A stretch of DNA of 64,000 bases from Pseudoips prasinana. Its lineage: Eukaryota > Arthropoda > Insecta > Lepidoptera > Nolidae. The notes below the pieces were generated by a model. The model was not told the DNA's origin. It ran no database searches and saw only the letters and a program-made list of their open reading frames with translations. Every line of letters starts with the position of its first letter. Within the stretch, counting starts at the first letter, position 1. The stretch is taken from contig OX621240.1 in NCBI GenBank assembly GCA_951640165.1, forward strand, positions 4,972,713 to 5,036,712, written 5' to 3'. The position numbers and the translations under genes are program-made. This document shows, in pieces, positions 1 through 11,000 of the stretch.

Positions 1-1300
1 CACAGTACATTGACCGGACAACTATTGCAGCAATGGTAGAGATAATGGGAGGGATTTGTCAGATGTACCCATTTGTTTTCACATCTTGACCTCTTAATTT
101 TACATTTATTTGTGTTAGGATCCAGCTCACAGAAAATGGATTCACTCCTTTGATGTTGAATCGGCTTCTTCAAATCGCATATCCATATGCTCTGTTTCAT
201 ACAGGTGGATAATTCGTCAGAAGTGAGAGTAGTGTAGGTGTTCCTCTTTAAATCGGTTGCAATATATTCTGATAGTGGGATAAGTTCCACCATAGACTCG
301 TTGTATTGATGTGGTATTGATGTTATTTTATACAGCTTGTATGTGTCCCTTCCAATCAGTGGAAAAGTTATTTGAAATAGAAAATAGTTTTCTGTTAATC
401 TTGCCTTCAAATTCAGTAATGGGTACAAGTCTCTAAGGTTATGGGGCTCCATTGGCAACATCGTGTCATCTGATAGATGCCCCGAGATAGTGTTGAGTTC
501 GCTCTGTAATTGATCGGGAGTCAGTAAGTGTATATTAAACTGTCCATGATGTATGTTGGTAAGTATATCTACGAGAGTATCCTGATTTCCCTTTAAATTC
601 TGTAATAAGTTACTAGCTGTTAGTGACATCAGGGTAAATTCTTGGAGTAGCTCAATGTTATTAATGTCTTCTTGAAACTTTTTGGATCTGTTTTCTAGTT
701 TCATGATATGTTGGTTAATAAATTTGTGTTGTTTATTTATAATAGACGCAGTTCGTTGTAACAGATTGTATTCAGACTCTATAATTGACGTCTGATTCTT
801 CCATAACTCGACAATATGTTTTTCATGGTTCCGTATTAAGTTGATGTCTCGGGTGTACTTTTCTGCGAAATGTTCGTCCAGTACCCCGAACAATGAATTC
901 GCTAAATAGCCTACTCCATTAATAAGGCCGCGTCGCCGCCTCACGTGACGACTCACCTGCTGATTTAGCAAAAACTGATTGTAGTACTTTAGTTCGTTGG
1001 CCTCATGCGACAGCTGAGTGGTTATCGTGTTACAATGTTCACCACCTATTACACCACCTAAATAAGTGTTAATTTTGTTGAATGCACTTATGCCTTCCCA
1101 GTATGGGGACATGTCGTAGAAAATTACCATAGTCCATTTGTCCTTAGCAAGGTTTAATCTTCCTATCGAATCAAAAAATAGTGATTGTTCCTTTCCAAAT
1201 TGTGTTACATTATATGTACCATGCGCACTGCCGCACATAGTCATGAAAAATGTTAAAGCCATTACAATATACGAAAAACTTACAGTGTTTGATTTCCTTC
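1..1300 (-). CDS. env: F-like envelope region of the BEL/Pao element (partial)
   Basis: This is in frame with pol. A hydrophobic signal-like segment lies near 1220-1285. A basic cleavage-type site of four Arg (930-941) is followed by Gly and a hydrophobic fusion-peptide-like stretch (about 880-927). Downstream are a long helical heptad-like region (about 640-860) and Cys residues toward the window edge. This order matches baculovirus F-type fusion proteins and the env of some insect retroelements. The transmembrane end is outside the window. No break was seen. Confidence 0.75.
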
Positions 1301-4300
1301 TGGTGCCCCTTGGGCTTTGATTTTCTTCAATGTTAGATGTTTGGGTGTTTGTTTCTGGGACCTTGCCTTGCTGTTCGTCCTTTTCTATTGGCAATAGCGA
1401 GAGTTTGACTACTGGCCGTTTAATAACACCACCTTTGGTTTTTAAGGTGACAACACGTACATAGCCGTCGCTGCCTGGGTGTACATCGACAACTTTTCCC
1501 ATTATCCATTTCCCAGCTGGAACATTATCCTCGTGTACGACCACCATATCTCCGATTTTCATGTTTCTTTGGGGCTTTCCCCATTTCTCTCTAGCTGTTA
1601 ACTGTGTTAAATACTCTGTTTTCCATTTCAACCAGATTTGTCGGGTAATCTGAGCAGTCAAATGCCATCGTGTTCGCGCGTCTTGTTTTGTGTCTATTAC
1701 GGTGTTGCCAGATCTACCCGTTAAGAAGTGGGCCGGAGATATATACTCTAAATCTTCAATGTTTTCGTTAAGCGAGCCCAACGGCCGTGAGTTGAGGCAA
1801 GCCTCTATTTTTGTTAGAATTGTTGTGTACTCCTCGAATGTCAGTCGTTGTTCACCGACTACTCTTTTTAGGTGATATTTCAGGCTACGCACTGCTCTTT
1901 CCCACAGACCCCCAGCACTAGGCAAAGATGGCGCGTTAAAGTGCCATTCTATTTCCATGTCGGCAATATCGGCAAGCAGTTTATCTCCGAAAACTTGTTG
2001 AATTTCTTCATATTCTTCTCTCAGTAACCGGTTGGCTCCGATGAAATTCGTGCCTTGGTCACTGTACATGTGACGCGGCGCACCCCTTCTGGCTGCCATT
2101 CGGCTCAGTGCTGCTAAAAATGCCGAACTGGTCAGGTCAGACACCAGCTCGAGATGTACGGCCTTCGTAACCATACATATAAACACCGCCACATATCCCT
2201 TAGTTGTTCGCACGCCTTTACCCTTGTTGGCCTTAACTTCTACGAAACCGGTATAGTCTACCCCAGTGTGGTAAAACGGAGGAGCCGGGTTCATTCTGGC
2301 CGCGGGCAGATCTCCCATCAACTGGTGTTCCTTTCTTGTAGCATGTTTTCGGCAAGTGACACAATTCCGCAGCTGTGACTTGGTTGTTTTGATTCCACTT
2401 GGTATCCAATACTGTCTCCTCAGGGTCGCCAGAGTTAGTTTGGGTCCTCCATGAAACGTTAGCAAATGAGATTCATCTATAAGAAGTTCAGCTAAACGAG
2501 TTTTGTTAGGTATTACTTTAGGATACTTCATCTCACTGCTCAGGTTTGCATGCCGTAGGCGTCCTCCCACTCTCAAAATTCCGTTTTCATCAATAAAACA
2601 ATTTAAAAGAAATAATTTACTTTTTGTTCCAACGGTACTATTCTTACTGATTTTTTCGACCTCTTCAGCAAATTCCTTTCGTTGTACATATTTAATTATT
2701 GTTAATTTAGCTTTTCGCAATTCTTGCAATGTTAGGTACGATGGCAAATGTTTACGTTTTGAAATTGGTGTCAACGCCCTGAGTATCCACGCAAATATAT
2801 GTATTATTTTTCGAAATGAGCTATAATTGTTTAATAAATCTTCAATAATGTTAATAGTTTGTTGTATAATATTAACTTGTTTTATTTTTCTTGTTTCTTC
2901 TTCTGTAGTGTACATGGGTTGTTGACTCTGTACTTTCTTCATGTCTAAGGATAGTAACCATACTGGTCCATGCCACCACAGTGGATGTTCTAAAAGCTGA
3001 GACACCGTTAGTCCCCTGCTAGCGCAGTCGGCAGCATTTTCTGCGGACTTTACATACCGCCAGTTGTCACTCGGCATAATGTGTTTTATAGCCTTAATTC
3101 TGTTGGAAACAAATGGTGTCCATCGTGTTGAATTTCCATGTATCCAGCCCAACACAACCATGGAATCACACCATCCATAAGTTTCATATGGGCAGCTAAT
3201 ACTAGAAGTAATTTTGCTCATGAGTCTTGCCAATAAATGTGCACCACATAACTCTGTTCTTGGCAATGTTATAGCCTTTCGATGTGGTATAAGCTTAGAC
3301 TTTCCAGCTACCAATATAGTTTCTTGGCTATGTTTAGTTCGAGCATATACTACACATGCGTAGGCTTCCATGGAAGCGTCACAAAACCCATGGAATTCGA
3401 TAATACTGTTCTCTTGCGTTCTTATCCACCGCGGCACCACACAATTTTTTATGTTTTCTATATCAGCTGCTAGTTTACACCACTCCTTGTATACGTCACC
3501 AGATACTTCATCATCCCATTGGAGATCAGTTTGCCATAGCTGTTGGAAGAGTAGTTTTAGCTTTGTAGATAAGGGTGTTAACCAGCCCAACGGGTCAAAT
3601 AACTTCGAAATTTCCGAGAGTAATTTCCGTTTAGTAAGTCTTTCTATGTGTGTTGTGAAATTATAATTAAATGTAAAATGATCTTGTTTTGTTTGCCAGC
3701 ATAAACCTAATGTTTTTAAAGTTTCTTCATTTTTGAAGTGATAACTTGTTTCTTCCGCATTCTGTTTTACGCTTTCTAATACTCTTTCATTATTTGAGGC
3801 CCATTTTCTTAACGTAAATCCACCTAATTTCAACAACTGATGCAGTTCCTTAATCAAGTACTTTCCCTGTTTAATGTTATAGGCACCATGGAGTAGGTCA
3901 TCCATCATGAATGAATTTTCTAGGATTTCCGCTGCCTCAGGATGTTTACTACGCTCATCCGACGCCAACTGTCTTAAAGTCCTCATAGCTAAAAATGGGG
4001 CTGATTTAGTCCCATAAGTGATTGTAGTTAGTTGAAAGCTCTGTATGGGTTGTTCCGATGATTCTCTCCAAACAATTTTTTGAAGATGCTGGTCGATATT
4101 GTTAACCAATACTTGGCGGTACATCTTCTCGATGTCCGCTGTAAACGCGTAAGGATATTGCCTCCACTGTAATAACAATGATTGTAAATCCCTTTGCATG
4201 TTAGGCCCTTTGCACATTATGTCATTCAAACTAAACCGAGTAGATGTTTTGGCAGACGCGTTAAATACTACGCGTAACTTTGTTGTTAATGAGTCATCAC

Positions 4301-6221
4301 GCTGCACACCGTGATGAGGTAGGTAGCATTGTAGTCTCGCTATTGAGTTTGTTTCTTCAGGTTTCATATGTTTTAATTCGAGATATTCTTTCATAAAGGT
4401 TTTATATTTGCTAGCTAAATGTTCTTGTTTTCTAAATTTTGTTTCTAAATTCCTCAGTTGGGCGATCGCCATAGGCTTAGACATGCCCAGTTTGTGTTTC
4501 AACTCTTCCTTCAGTGGTATTCTAACTTCATAGCGGCCTTCTTCTGTTCTTCTTGTTGTTGACTCATAAAATGTTAGACATTCTTGATCTTCGGTAGACA
4601 GATTTGAATTCTCACTGATCTCTTCCACCTGCCAAAACCGTCTGATCTCTTCTATGTTATTTAACACGACATTACACTGGTATGTCTTTACGTTGCCGCA
4701 TAGCAACCATCCCAGTTGAGTTTGTTGTACTAAGGGCTGATGTGCATTACCGCTTTTTATAATGCCACTTAGCATGATGTTTGCGTAAATGTCGGCTCCG
4801 AGTAACAAATCCACGGGCCGGCTGTTATAGAACTCGGGGTCAGCTAATGGTATGTTATCAATATGCGACCAATCTGGTTTCGGGAAGCTCTTGTTTGGTA
4901 GGCATTTAATGAGATTAGTCATAATAAAGGCTTCCGTTTCGAATGTAAAGTTGTTGTGCAGAGAAGCGCATACTATAGAAATCACTCCCTTGCAGTTGTT
5001 CTCCTTTTGTCCTACTCCAAAGACGATTCCTTTACATCTCTGTCTTTTTATGTTTAATAACTGCGCCGCCGATTCTGTTATTAATGATATTTGGGAGCCC
5101 TGATCCACCAAAGCTCGCAAGGTATACTCCGAACCGTCAGAACCCTTAACACTTACCAAAGCGGTTGCTAGCAGTATCTCTGAGCTGTCGACGTGTGACG
5201 TATGTGACGCAGCCGCGAAGTTCTCATGTTGTTGTTGTGAAGTCATTTGAATACGATTTGATGACAAAGAAGGAGCATTTTTGAGTTTTGCAAATGCGTC
5301 GTGTAAAATAGTGTTATGCGGTTCTTGACATTTTCGGCATGTTAAATTAGAATTGCATTTATTACCATTATGGCTAAATAGGCAATTAGTGCAGAGTTTT
5401 AATTTGTTTGCTGTTTTTAATTTTTGTTCATCATTTAACGCTAAATAATTTTTGCAATTATAAATGCCATGTTGATAACTGCACATTGGACACTTGACAT
5501 TCGACACGTGCATGGATTTTGCAATCGGCTTATTTAGGTTATTGTAAGTGTTGTTCGACTTATTATATGAGCTATAAAAATGTTTCTTTATTTCCGATGA
5601 TGAATTATTGTTATATTTCTTTACAGAGTTTTTTTGTAATCCACTATCTTGTTTTCTCTGGGCTGTTTCGAGAGTAATGAATTTTGTTTCCAAAAACTCT
5701 AGGAATTCTTTTAGAACCGGCAGTTCCCTAGAGTTTTTCAATGATTCTAGGTAGTCGGTGTATGTGTCGTTGTCTAGTTTTTGACCTAGAATATGAACTA
5801 CGATAGGGTCCCATGATGTTATGTCGACGCCTAAGTTCTTTATACCATTTAAGCATTCCAGTGTTGTATCGTGCATCCTTTTTATTTGGTACACCGACTG
5901 CTGCTGCATGTTAGGAAGGCCAAGGAGAATGTTCATGTGGGAAGAGAAGATCAATTTATTGTTATTATAGCGATGTGTGAGAATCTGCCAGGATACTGAA
6001 TAATTATCCGTACTAATTTGTAGGTGTTGTATGAGTTTTTCAGCTTCTCCGCGTACCTTGCTCTTGAGATATTGCATTTTCTGGCCGTTGGATAGTGACG
6101 GGTTGTTATGGATAGCTTCCGTGAATAGATCCCGGAAGGATACCCATTGGTTATAGTTGCCAGTAAACGTTGGAATTTCGAGTTGCGGAGTTGACTTGTT
6201 TCTATGCACGACGGACCACAT
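1..6221 (-). CDS. pol: BEL/Pao gag-pol-env polyprotein, open to window edge
   Basis: The frame starts at an ATG at 6219-6221; I found the same register at every motif checked and no stop down to position 3, about 2073 codons. Landmarks: gag core at 6090-6200; knuckles of the form CX2CX4HX4C between 5300 and 5495; protease LVDQGSQ with Asp at 5103-5105; reverse transcriptase FMMDD at 3897-3911; integrase Asp at 2256 and 2058 and Glu at 1899; an SH3-like C-terminal segment (VVDVHPGSDGYVRVV) near 1450-1510. Env follows in frame below about 1300. Pol and env in one frame recalls the Drosophila roo layout. The uninterrupted frame suggests a young copy. Confidence 0.85.
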   Translation of the reverse strand, partial: MWSVVHRNKSTPQLEIPTFTGNYNQWVSFRDLFTEAIHNNPSLSNGQKMQYLKSKVRGEAEKLIQHLQISTDNYSVSWQILTHRYNNNKLIFSSHMNILLGLPNMQQQSVYQIKRMHDTTLECLNGIKNLGVDITSWDPIVVHILGQKLDNDTYTDYLESLKNSRELPVLKEFLEFLETKFITLETAQRKQDSGLQKNSVKKYNNNSSSEIKKHFYSSYNKSNNTYNNLNKPIAKSMHVSNVKCPMCSYQHGIYNCKNYLALNDEQKLKTANKLKLCTNCLFSHNGNKCNSNLTCRKCQEPHNTILHDAFAKLKNAPSLSSNRIQMTSQQQHENFAAASHTSHVDSSEILLATALVSVKGSDGSEYTLRALVDQGSQISLITESAAQLLNIKRQRCKGIVFGVGQKENNCKGVISIVCASLHNNFTFETEAFIMTNLIKCLPNKSFPKPDWSHIDNIPLADPEFYNSRPVDLLLGADIYANIMLSGIIKSGNAHQPLVQQTQLGWLLCGNVKTYQCNVVLNNIEEIRRFWQVEEISENSNLSTEDQECLTFYESTTRRTEEGRYEVRIPLKEELKHKLGMSKPMAIAQLRNLETKFRKQEHLASKYKTFMKEYLELKHMKPEETNSIARLQCYLPHHGVQRDDSLTTKLRVVFNASAKTSTRFSLNDIMCKGPNMQRDLQSLLLQWRQYPYAFTADIEKMYRQVLVNNIDQHLQKIVWRESSEQPIQSFQLTTITYGTKSAPFLAMRTLRQLASDERSKHPEAAEILENSFMMDDLLHGAYNIKQGKYLIKELHQLLKLGGFTLRKWASNNERVLESVKQNAEETSYHFKNEETLKTLGLCWQTKQDHFTFNYNFTTHIERLTKRKLLSEISKLFDPLGWLTPLSTKLKLLFQQLWQTDLQWDDEVSGDVYKEWCKLAADIENIKNCVVPRWIRTQENSIIEFHGFCDASMEAYACVVYARTKHSQETILVAGKSKLIPHRKAITLPRTELCGAHLLARLMSKITSSISCPYETYGWCDSMVVLGWIHGNSTRWTPFVSNRIKAIKHIMPSDNWRYVKSAENAADCASRGLTVSQLLEHPLWWHGPVWLLSLDMKKVQSQQPMYTTEEETRKIKQVNIIQQTINIIEDLLNNYSSFRKIIHIFAWILRALTPISKRKHLPSYLTLQELRKAKLTIIKYVQRKEFAEEVEKISKNSTVGTKSKLFLLNCFIDENGILRVGGRLRHANLSSEMKYPKVIPNKTRLAELLIDESHLLTFHGGPKLTLATLRRQYWIPSGIKTTKSQLRNCVTCRKHATRKEHQLMGDLPAARMNPAPPFYHTGVDYTGFVEVKANKGKGVRTTKGYVAVFICMVTKAVHLELVSDLTSSAFLAALSRMAARRGAPRHMYSDQGTNFIGANRLLREEYEEIQQVFGDKLLADIADMEIEWHFNAPSLPSAGGLWERAVRSLKYHLKRVVGEQRLTFEEYTTILTKIEACLNSRPLGSLNENIEDLEYISPAHFLTGRSGNTVIDTKQDARTRWHLTAQITRQIWLKWKTEYLTQLTAREKWGKPQRNMKIGDMVVVHEDNVPAGKWIMGKVVDVHPGSDGYVRVVTLKTKGGVIKRPVVKLSLLPIEKDEQQGKVPETNTQTSNIEENQSPRGTRRKSNTVSFSYIVMALTFFMTMCGSAHGTYNVTQFGKEQSLFFDSIGRLNLAKDKWTMVIFYDMSPYWEGISAFNKINTYLGGVIGGEHCNTITTQLSHEANELKYYNQFLLNQQVSRHVRRRRGLINGVGYLANSLFGVLDEHFAEKYTRDINLIRNHEKHIVELWKNQTSIIESEYNLLQRTASIINKQHKFINQHIMKLENRSKKFQEDINNIELLQEFTLMSLTASNLLQNLKGNQDTLVDILTNIHHGQFNIHLLTPDQLQSELNTISGHLSDDTMLPMEPHNLRDLYPLLNLKARLTENYFLFQITFPLIGRDTYKLYKITSIPHQYNESMVELIPLSEYIATDLKRNTYTTLTSDELSTCMKQSIWICDLKKPIQHQRSESIFCELDPNTNKCKIKRSRCENKWVHLTNPSHYLYHCCNSCPVNVL

Positions 6222-6241
6222 TTTTTTGTTGATTGCTTTCT

Positions 6242-6913
6242 TCAATTGTTGAATTGTTTCTCATACTTGTCGAACATGTAGTTGTACGTTTCGTTGCCTT
6301 CGTCTATCTCACTCTCAATCTCCCAATGTAGTGTGTCAATTGTTTTCCATCTAGCTTCCAGCGTTTTTAAAACGTCTTCGAATTCCCATTTCTCCGAGAT
6401 AGACTCTACATCAATGTTTACCTTTGTTCGCAAGAAGGCTTTAAAATTCGCTTGTTGGCGACGTAACAAATCATCGGCTTTACTATTCGTACCCGTGTGT
6501 GATTTATGAGTTGGGTTGCCCTGAGAGCTGGGCCCCGCAACCGCTGCAGTTTCTTCCTTCTCCGACTGAACCATACTCATAGTTGATTTAGACGGAGTTT
6601 TCGCTTGTTCAATCGGCTTGCCCGACCTCGTAACCAATTCCTCGTACTGTTGATTTATTAAAGCCTTCACTTGCTCATAGGCCTGCAAAGTCTTCTCAAA
6701 TTCGTTAAGCCCGAAGTAAGGGTGAGCCTGACTTATTTCTCTCGTAATGCGGTCATGATTACCCTCATATTCCCTCCAGTATTCCTCCAGAGTATTCAGT
6801 CGCCTCTTGAAGTAATCTGGTGTTTTCCTATCAGCGCTATCTTTTTTGATGTTGATGCCAAGTTTGACGATGCTTTCATAGATCATCGATTGAATGTCAA
6901 TAAGCTCGGCCAT
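6242..6913 (-). CDS. gag: BEL/Pao gag, N-terminal ORF
   Basis: 223 codons, starting MAELIDIQ. It resembles the helical N-terminal part of BEL gag proteins, with repeated LxxxxxxW and charged helices (LNTLEEYWREYEGNHDRI; LKTLEARWKTIDTLHWEIE). It ends at a TGA, while the rest of gag (STPQLEIPTF, WVSFRDLF) continues in the next frame from 6221. Usually these parts are one protein, so the stop is either a frameshift lesion or a site of programmed -1 shifting. Confidence 0.7.
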   Translation of the reverse strand: MAELIDIQSMIYESIVKLGINIKKDSADRKTPDYFKRRLNTLEEYWREYEGNHDRITREISQAHPYFGLNEFEKTLQAYEQVKALINQQYEELVTRSGKPIEQAKTPSKSTMSMVQSEKEETAAVAGPSSQGNPTHKSHTGTNSKADDLLRRQQANFKAFLRTKVNIDVESISEKWEFEDVLKTLEARWKTIDTLHWEIESEIDEGNETYNYMFDKYEKQFNN

Positions 6914-7057
6914 GTTTATTGAATGTCAAAATATATTTCTCTAGAAGAAAAATAAGGAAAGGTATGTTGGTACTTGCGTGTATGCAGTCTAGTACTTAGC
7001 TCCACGCAGTCTGCTGCAGCTGTTGTTTCACGCAGTCTGCTGCGGCTGTTGCTCCAA

Positions 7058-7463
7058 TGTTAGCACTACAATCCTCTGACCGAACACACCAGCACTAAAT
7101 GTTAACTAGTTCACCCCCGCTCGTGCAAATATCGCGATTTCTCGGAACACGTGACGCGCGAGGGCCTTTCGAAGGACCAAACTATGTACGGTGTAATGCG
7201 GTGGGGGTTGCAGAGTTTGTTGAATGATAGAATGTTGTTTCACTAAAATAAAGTTTATTGTACTGATCCACAATAACTTCTTAAATGTTAAAATGTTAGC
7301 AAGAACTATGTTAAATGGAGTGTTAGAAATGTTGCAATGAATGCACGCGAATATCACGGTTACTCGATGCGCACTGACTCTATGTTACAATTTTAATACT
7401 AATGAAGTAACTGCGTAAGTCGCGTAATGCTGAGCAAGGTGTTCGGTGTCATTGCACCGAACA
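7058..7463 (-). repeat. Putative 5' LTR of the BEL/Pao element
   Basis: Read on the minus strand it begins TGTTCGGTG and ends CTAACA, the expected TG...CA form, about 406 bp. The first 24 bp form an inverted repeat around CAATGA (7440-7463). An AATAAA signal lies at 7254-7259 on the minus strand. Right after it, TGGAGCAACAGC (about 7045-7056) could be a tRNA primer-binding site. The borders are inferred because the second LTR is outside the window. Confidence 0.5.
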
Positions 7464-7564
7464 CTATGCTTTGTTTGGGATCAGATAGGTTGCGTTTCCA
7501 CCGAGGCGGAGCGGAGACGAGCTGTGCCGCGTTCACCAATCACATGACTTGAAATCGATTGGTG

Positions 7565-7823
7565 ATCGATATCACCATAGCCTAGTTGGTAGTGCTCCTG
7601 CCTTCGAAGCTGGTGGTCCTGGGTTCGAATCCCGGTAAGTGAAAATATTTGTGTGATGAGCACGAATATTTGTTTCTGAGTCATGGATGTTTTCTATGTA
7701 TATAAGTATTTATCTATCTATATAAGTATGTATATCGTCGCCTGGTACCCATAGTACAAGCTTTGCTTAGTTTGGGGCTAGGATGATCTGTGTGACATTG
7801 TCCCGAGATATTATTATTATTAT
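7565..7823 (+). mobile_element. tRNA-derived SINE, family 1
   Basis: The head resembles a tRNA (box A-like TAGCCTAGTTGGTAGTG; box B-like GGTTCGAATCC at 7621-7631). A body and an (ATT)n tail follow. It begins about 65 bp past the stop codon of the androglobin-like gene. Related copies are at 33499-33758 and 50750-50965. Confidence 0.8.
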
Positions 7824-7886
7824 GGTGGAAACGCAGCATAGCCGTGTGTGAATTATGTCCTAGCACATTATTATTTAAAATACTGT

Positions 7887-8023
7887 TTATACTAACGGTT
7901 GTTCCTCTGTTTTCTCCCTGGTGCAGAGTGGTGTGAAGTACAGTGGCACAAACTTGTCTCTCAGTTGTTCTGGCATCAGCAGATATCTCAGTTCTTCTTC
8001 ATCTTCCAGTGTCGTTTCTAGCA
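7887..8023 (-). CDS. ADGB: Androglobin-like terminal exon V with stop codon
   Basis: 137 nt including a TAA stop at 7887-7889; acceptor AATTCCAATAG. It encodes an acidic leucine-rich helix ([20 protein letters not shown]) and the C-terminus. The total of 3618 nt divides exactly into codons. No AATAAA was seen between the stop and the SINE that begins about 65 bp further on. Confidence 0.74.
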
Positions 8024-11000
8024 CTATTGGAATTAATAGAAACATTATGTACCTATTAATTTTTTTTTTTACTTAGTACTAAAAAGCTCATGTATCGTAT
8101 ACAACATGTAACTTAATTAACGCACATCCTGAAAATTGTTTGTTCAGAATCGTTTACTGAATCGATTTATATAATTTTAAATATAGGTAATTTTTTTCCA
8201 AAAATAAATAAATTTACGAAAATTCAATTTGTTTTGACTGTACAGCGTTAATATGGCTATTAACCCTGTACAGTCAAAACAAATTGAAATGGACCGTAAG
8301 TCAAAGCAATAAGAATTTAAAATACCAGTTTTATTTGTATTCATACAAATACCATCATTCAATATAAAATAAAGAAAAATAAACTTCATTCCAAGAAACT
8401 AATTTAGTAAATAACAATGCATATACATGTTAATTAAAAATTCAGTGTATGTATTATGATTACAACAAAATATTCTAATCGGGGTGTTTGAGGGTGTGCA
8501 TTAATAACGTTACTCATCATTATAAGAGGATACCTGTATTTTAGATTTATATACTGATACTTACTAAAGGTAGTGGTTACCCTAGTGTCAAGAGGCCTCC
8601 CAGGTAGGCCTGTGTCATGACTTAATGACTGTTGTGTGATAACCACAACCAAGACCGACAGTTTAACCTGCCTCACAAATGACAGACACGCTCAGAACAT
8701 AAACCACTTTTGCAGTCACCCATCTATAGACCGCGTTCTTCGCGCTCTCGCCTTAAAAGTATTTTTATTATTTCTTATGATGTCAGGTGAAATTATGAAT
8801 CATGTTTCTTTTATTCCTGGCTACAGTGGAGGGGCAGGCAAAGGCTCGGCACTGCACTGCTGCAGTATGAACTACATACAATATTTGCCATTCCGCGCTC
8901 CAGAGAAACCAAACCCTTAAAGCTTATGAACACCATTAGCTTATTTATAAACGAAATCCTACCGGAAACTAAGCATAACTGGCAATTACAGGGATTTTAT
9001 AATAACATTAATATTAATTGCAAACTTGTTCGGAATTCAATTGACAAACTTCATATTTTTTAAACTTCTATGTGGCAGTGTCGTTGGTTCGATTTCTCAA
9101 TAGGACTCAATTACGAAAAGACTTAAGTACTCCATAGAAAGTTAGTTCAAGTCTAGGCATACTTCGTATCAGTGAACATAATGTTCGGAAAGTAGCTCGT
9201 GTCACTAGATCTTTTTTAGCTTGTAAGATTTAAATAAAGCTAATCCTTTAATATCATTGTTCCATAACGGACCTGAAATGGCTCCAAGTCTTTGCTTGCT
9301 CCAAATCTTATAATTAAATTGTTGACCCATTGACTTATCTTTGCCTTAAGTAAATAAACCCATGTCCTTGGGACATCACAAACATGCAGGTGGCGGACTC
9401 AAAGCATAGTTGGGATTGAAATTAAAACACAAAGTAAACGTGGGCGATGAGGCAGTAACCAGTACAGCCAGTATGCTAACTGTAAGCGTCATTTTAAAAG
9501 AAACATAACTTCTGCACCACGTGGACAGTTAAAATGACCGGAAACAAAATTAACAACAACAACTAAATCAAAGGAATTTAATAAAAGAACTTACGTCCAC
9601 TTTCTGTGGCCGGAGTTGGACCTGGTAACTGCATTGAAGATTTTTTATATGCTGAAATATAAATAATGTTTACCGAAAACATCATTAAAGGACTTAAATA
9701 TCTGTAGTATATAATAATAAAACCAATACTTAAAAGTAAACTATTCATCATCAAAGTATTTTTTTAAACGTCGCTATTAATAAAAAAAACGACTAATATA
9801 TGGAACTGATGTAAAATTCAATTCTATGCCAATATTTAAGTTGATTTCAATTTGTTGTTTATAGCGATGTAAAAGAATTGAGTTACTACTACTAAATAGC
9901 CATACGCCAAAAAGCACTTTAGCATGAGTTGGGACTTTAGCATTAAGCACTTTCTAGTAATGTGTTTCGGTCATCATGAGAGAAATATTCCAAATGATGC
10001 AGAACATGTTCCCGTTTTGATTTTTTTTGCAAGCACAAATGCTTTCTCTATCTTTTGGGTAAGGAAAAAACATTTAACAGTGGGACCTGTTCTGAGTATT
10101 TTCGAATATGAATTCCTCAAAATGACCGAAGCACGTGTTACGAAAGTGTTATTTGATAAGCTGTTATTTGACAATGGCGTTGCTGCCTATGTTACCAACT
10201 TAAAAAAAAGGTTTAATGATATCCATAATAATCATCATCATATCAGCCGAATGACGTCCACTGCTGGACAAAACCCTCCCAAAAATATTTTCACAATGGA
10301 GTTGTATCCATTATTTGGAAGGATATGCTATGATCGCCACGCTTATTGGCAGACGGCTTGGCGCAGTGTGATGGTCAGAGTACACAAGAAGACGCTGCTA
10401 CCCTTTCTCTGGGTGATATTCGCTATGGTCAACTTCTACCCCTCCCATGGGATGAAATAGGGTGGATATTCTTTGCCGGTAGCCACACAGCATACCCATA
10501 CTTTGTTTAAATCTTTTAAAATGGATGGATATCAATAATATATAGCAAGGCAGAGCAAACGGATCATCTGGTGGTATGTGATCAACCTTCGGGTCCTTGG
10601 CCCATCTAACACTAAACAATGGCAGCAAAGTATTTATAATAACTTTATTCAAGTCACTCAAGATAACTTCTTTGCGATGGTGATATTATCCATAAGAGAG
10701 ATCTTGGCGCTATCACTCAATCTCATTTTCTTGAAGGAAGTAAATACTTACTCTTTTCTTCTTGTGCATCGGTTTCCTCCATTGAAGATTCCTGAAAAAT
10801 TAGATATTTATTATATGAACTTTTATAAAGTAAAAATAATCTTTCAAGATTAGATTCATAACTAGAATCCAAATGAAAAAAAGCGAAGCTTCTCGGCTGC
10901 TTAAGAAGAGGTATACCTACCTCAGAGGTATATTTTTGTTTTGATACCGTATTATGGTAGTATATTTGATAACGTATTTGTACAAAATTTTAGTGACACA

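Larger units (their letters stand above)
1..7463 (-). mobile_element. BEL/Pao LTR retrotransposon with env (3' end outside window)
   Basis: It runs from a putative 5' LTR at 7058-7463 through gag and a long pol-env frame to the window edge. Recognised parts in order are a BEL-type gag, three Cys/His knuckles, aspartic protease, reverse transcriptase, RNase H region, integrase and an F-like envelope. The 3' LTR is not in the window, so age and target duplication cannot be judged. It lies just downstream of the androglobin-like gene, in the same orientation. Confidence 0.88.

Noticed and set aside
7571..7640. tRNA-like sequences here and at 23720, 30087, 39764, 54421 and 55576
   Set aside because: Each has box A/B-like blocks but continues into a SINE body and tail, with damaged acceptor stems; none is a credible tRNA gene.
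9924..10460. 178-codon open frame on the plus strand
   Set aside because: Its 3' part is made of known LINE-tail repeats and the rest is low-complexity AT-rich intron; no domain or splice support.
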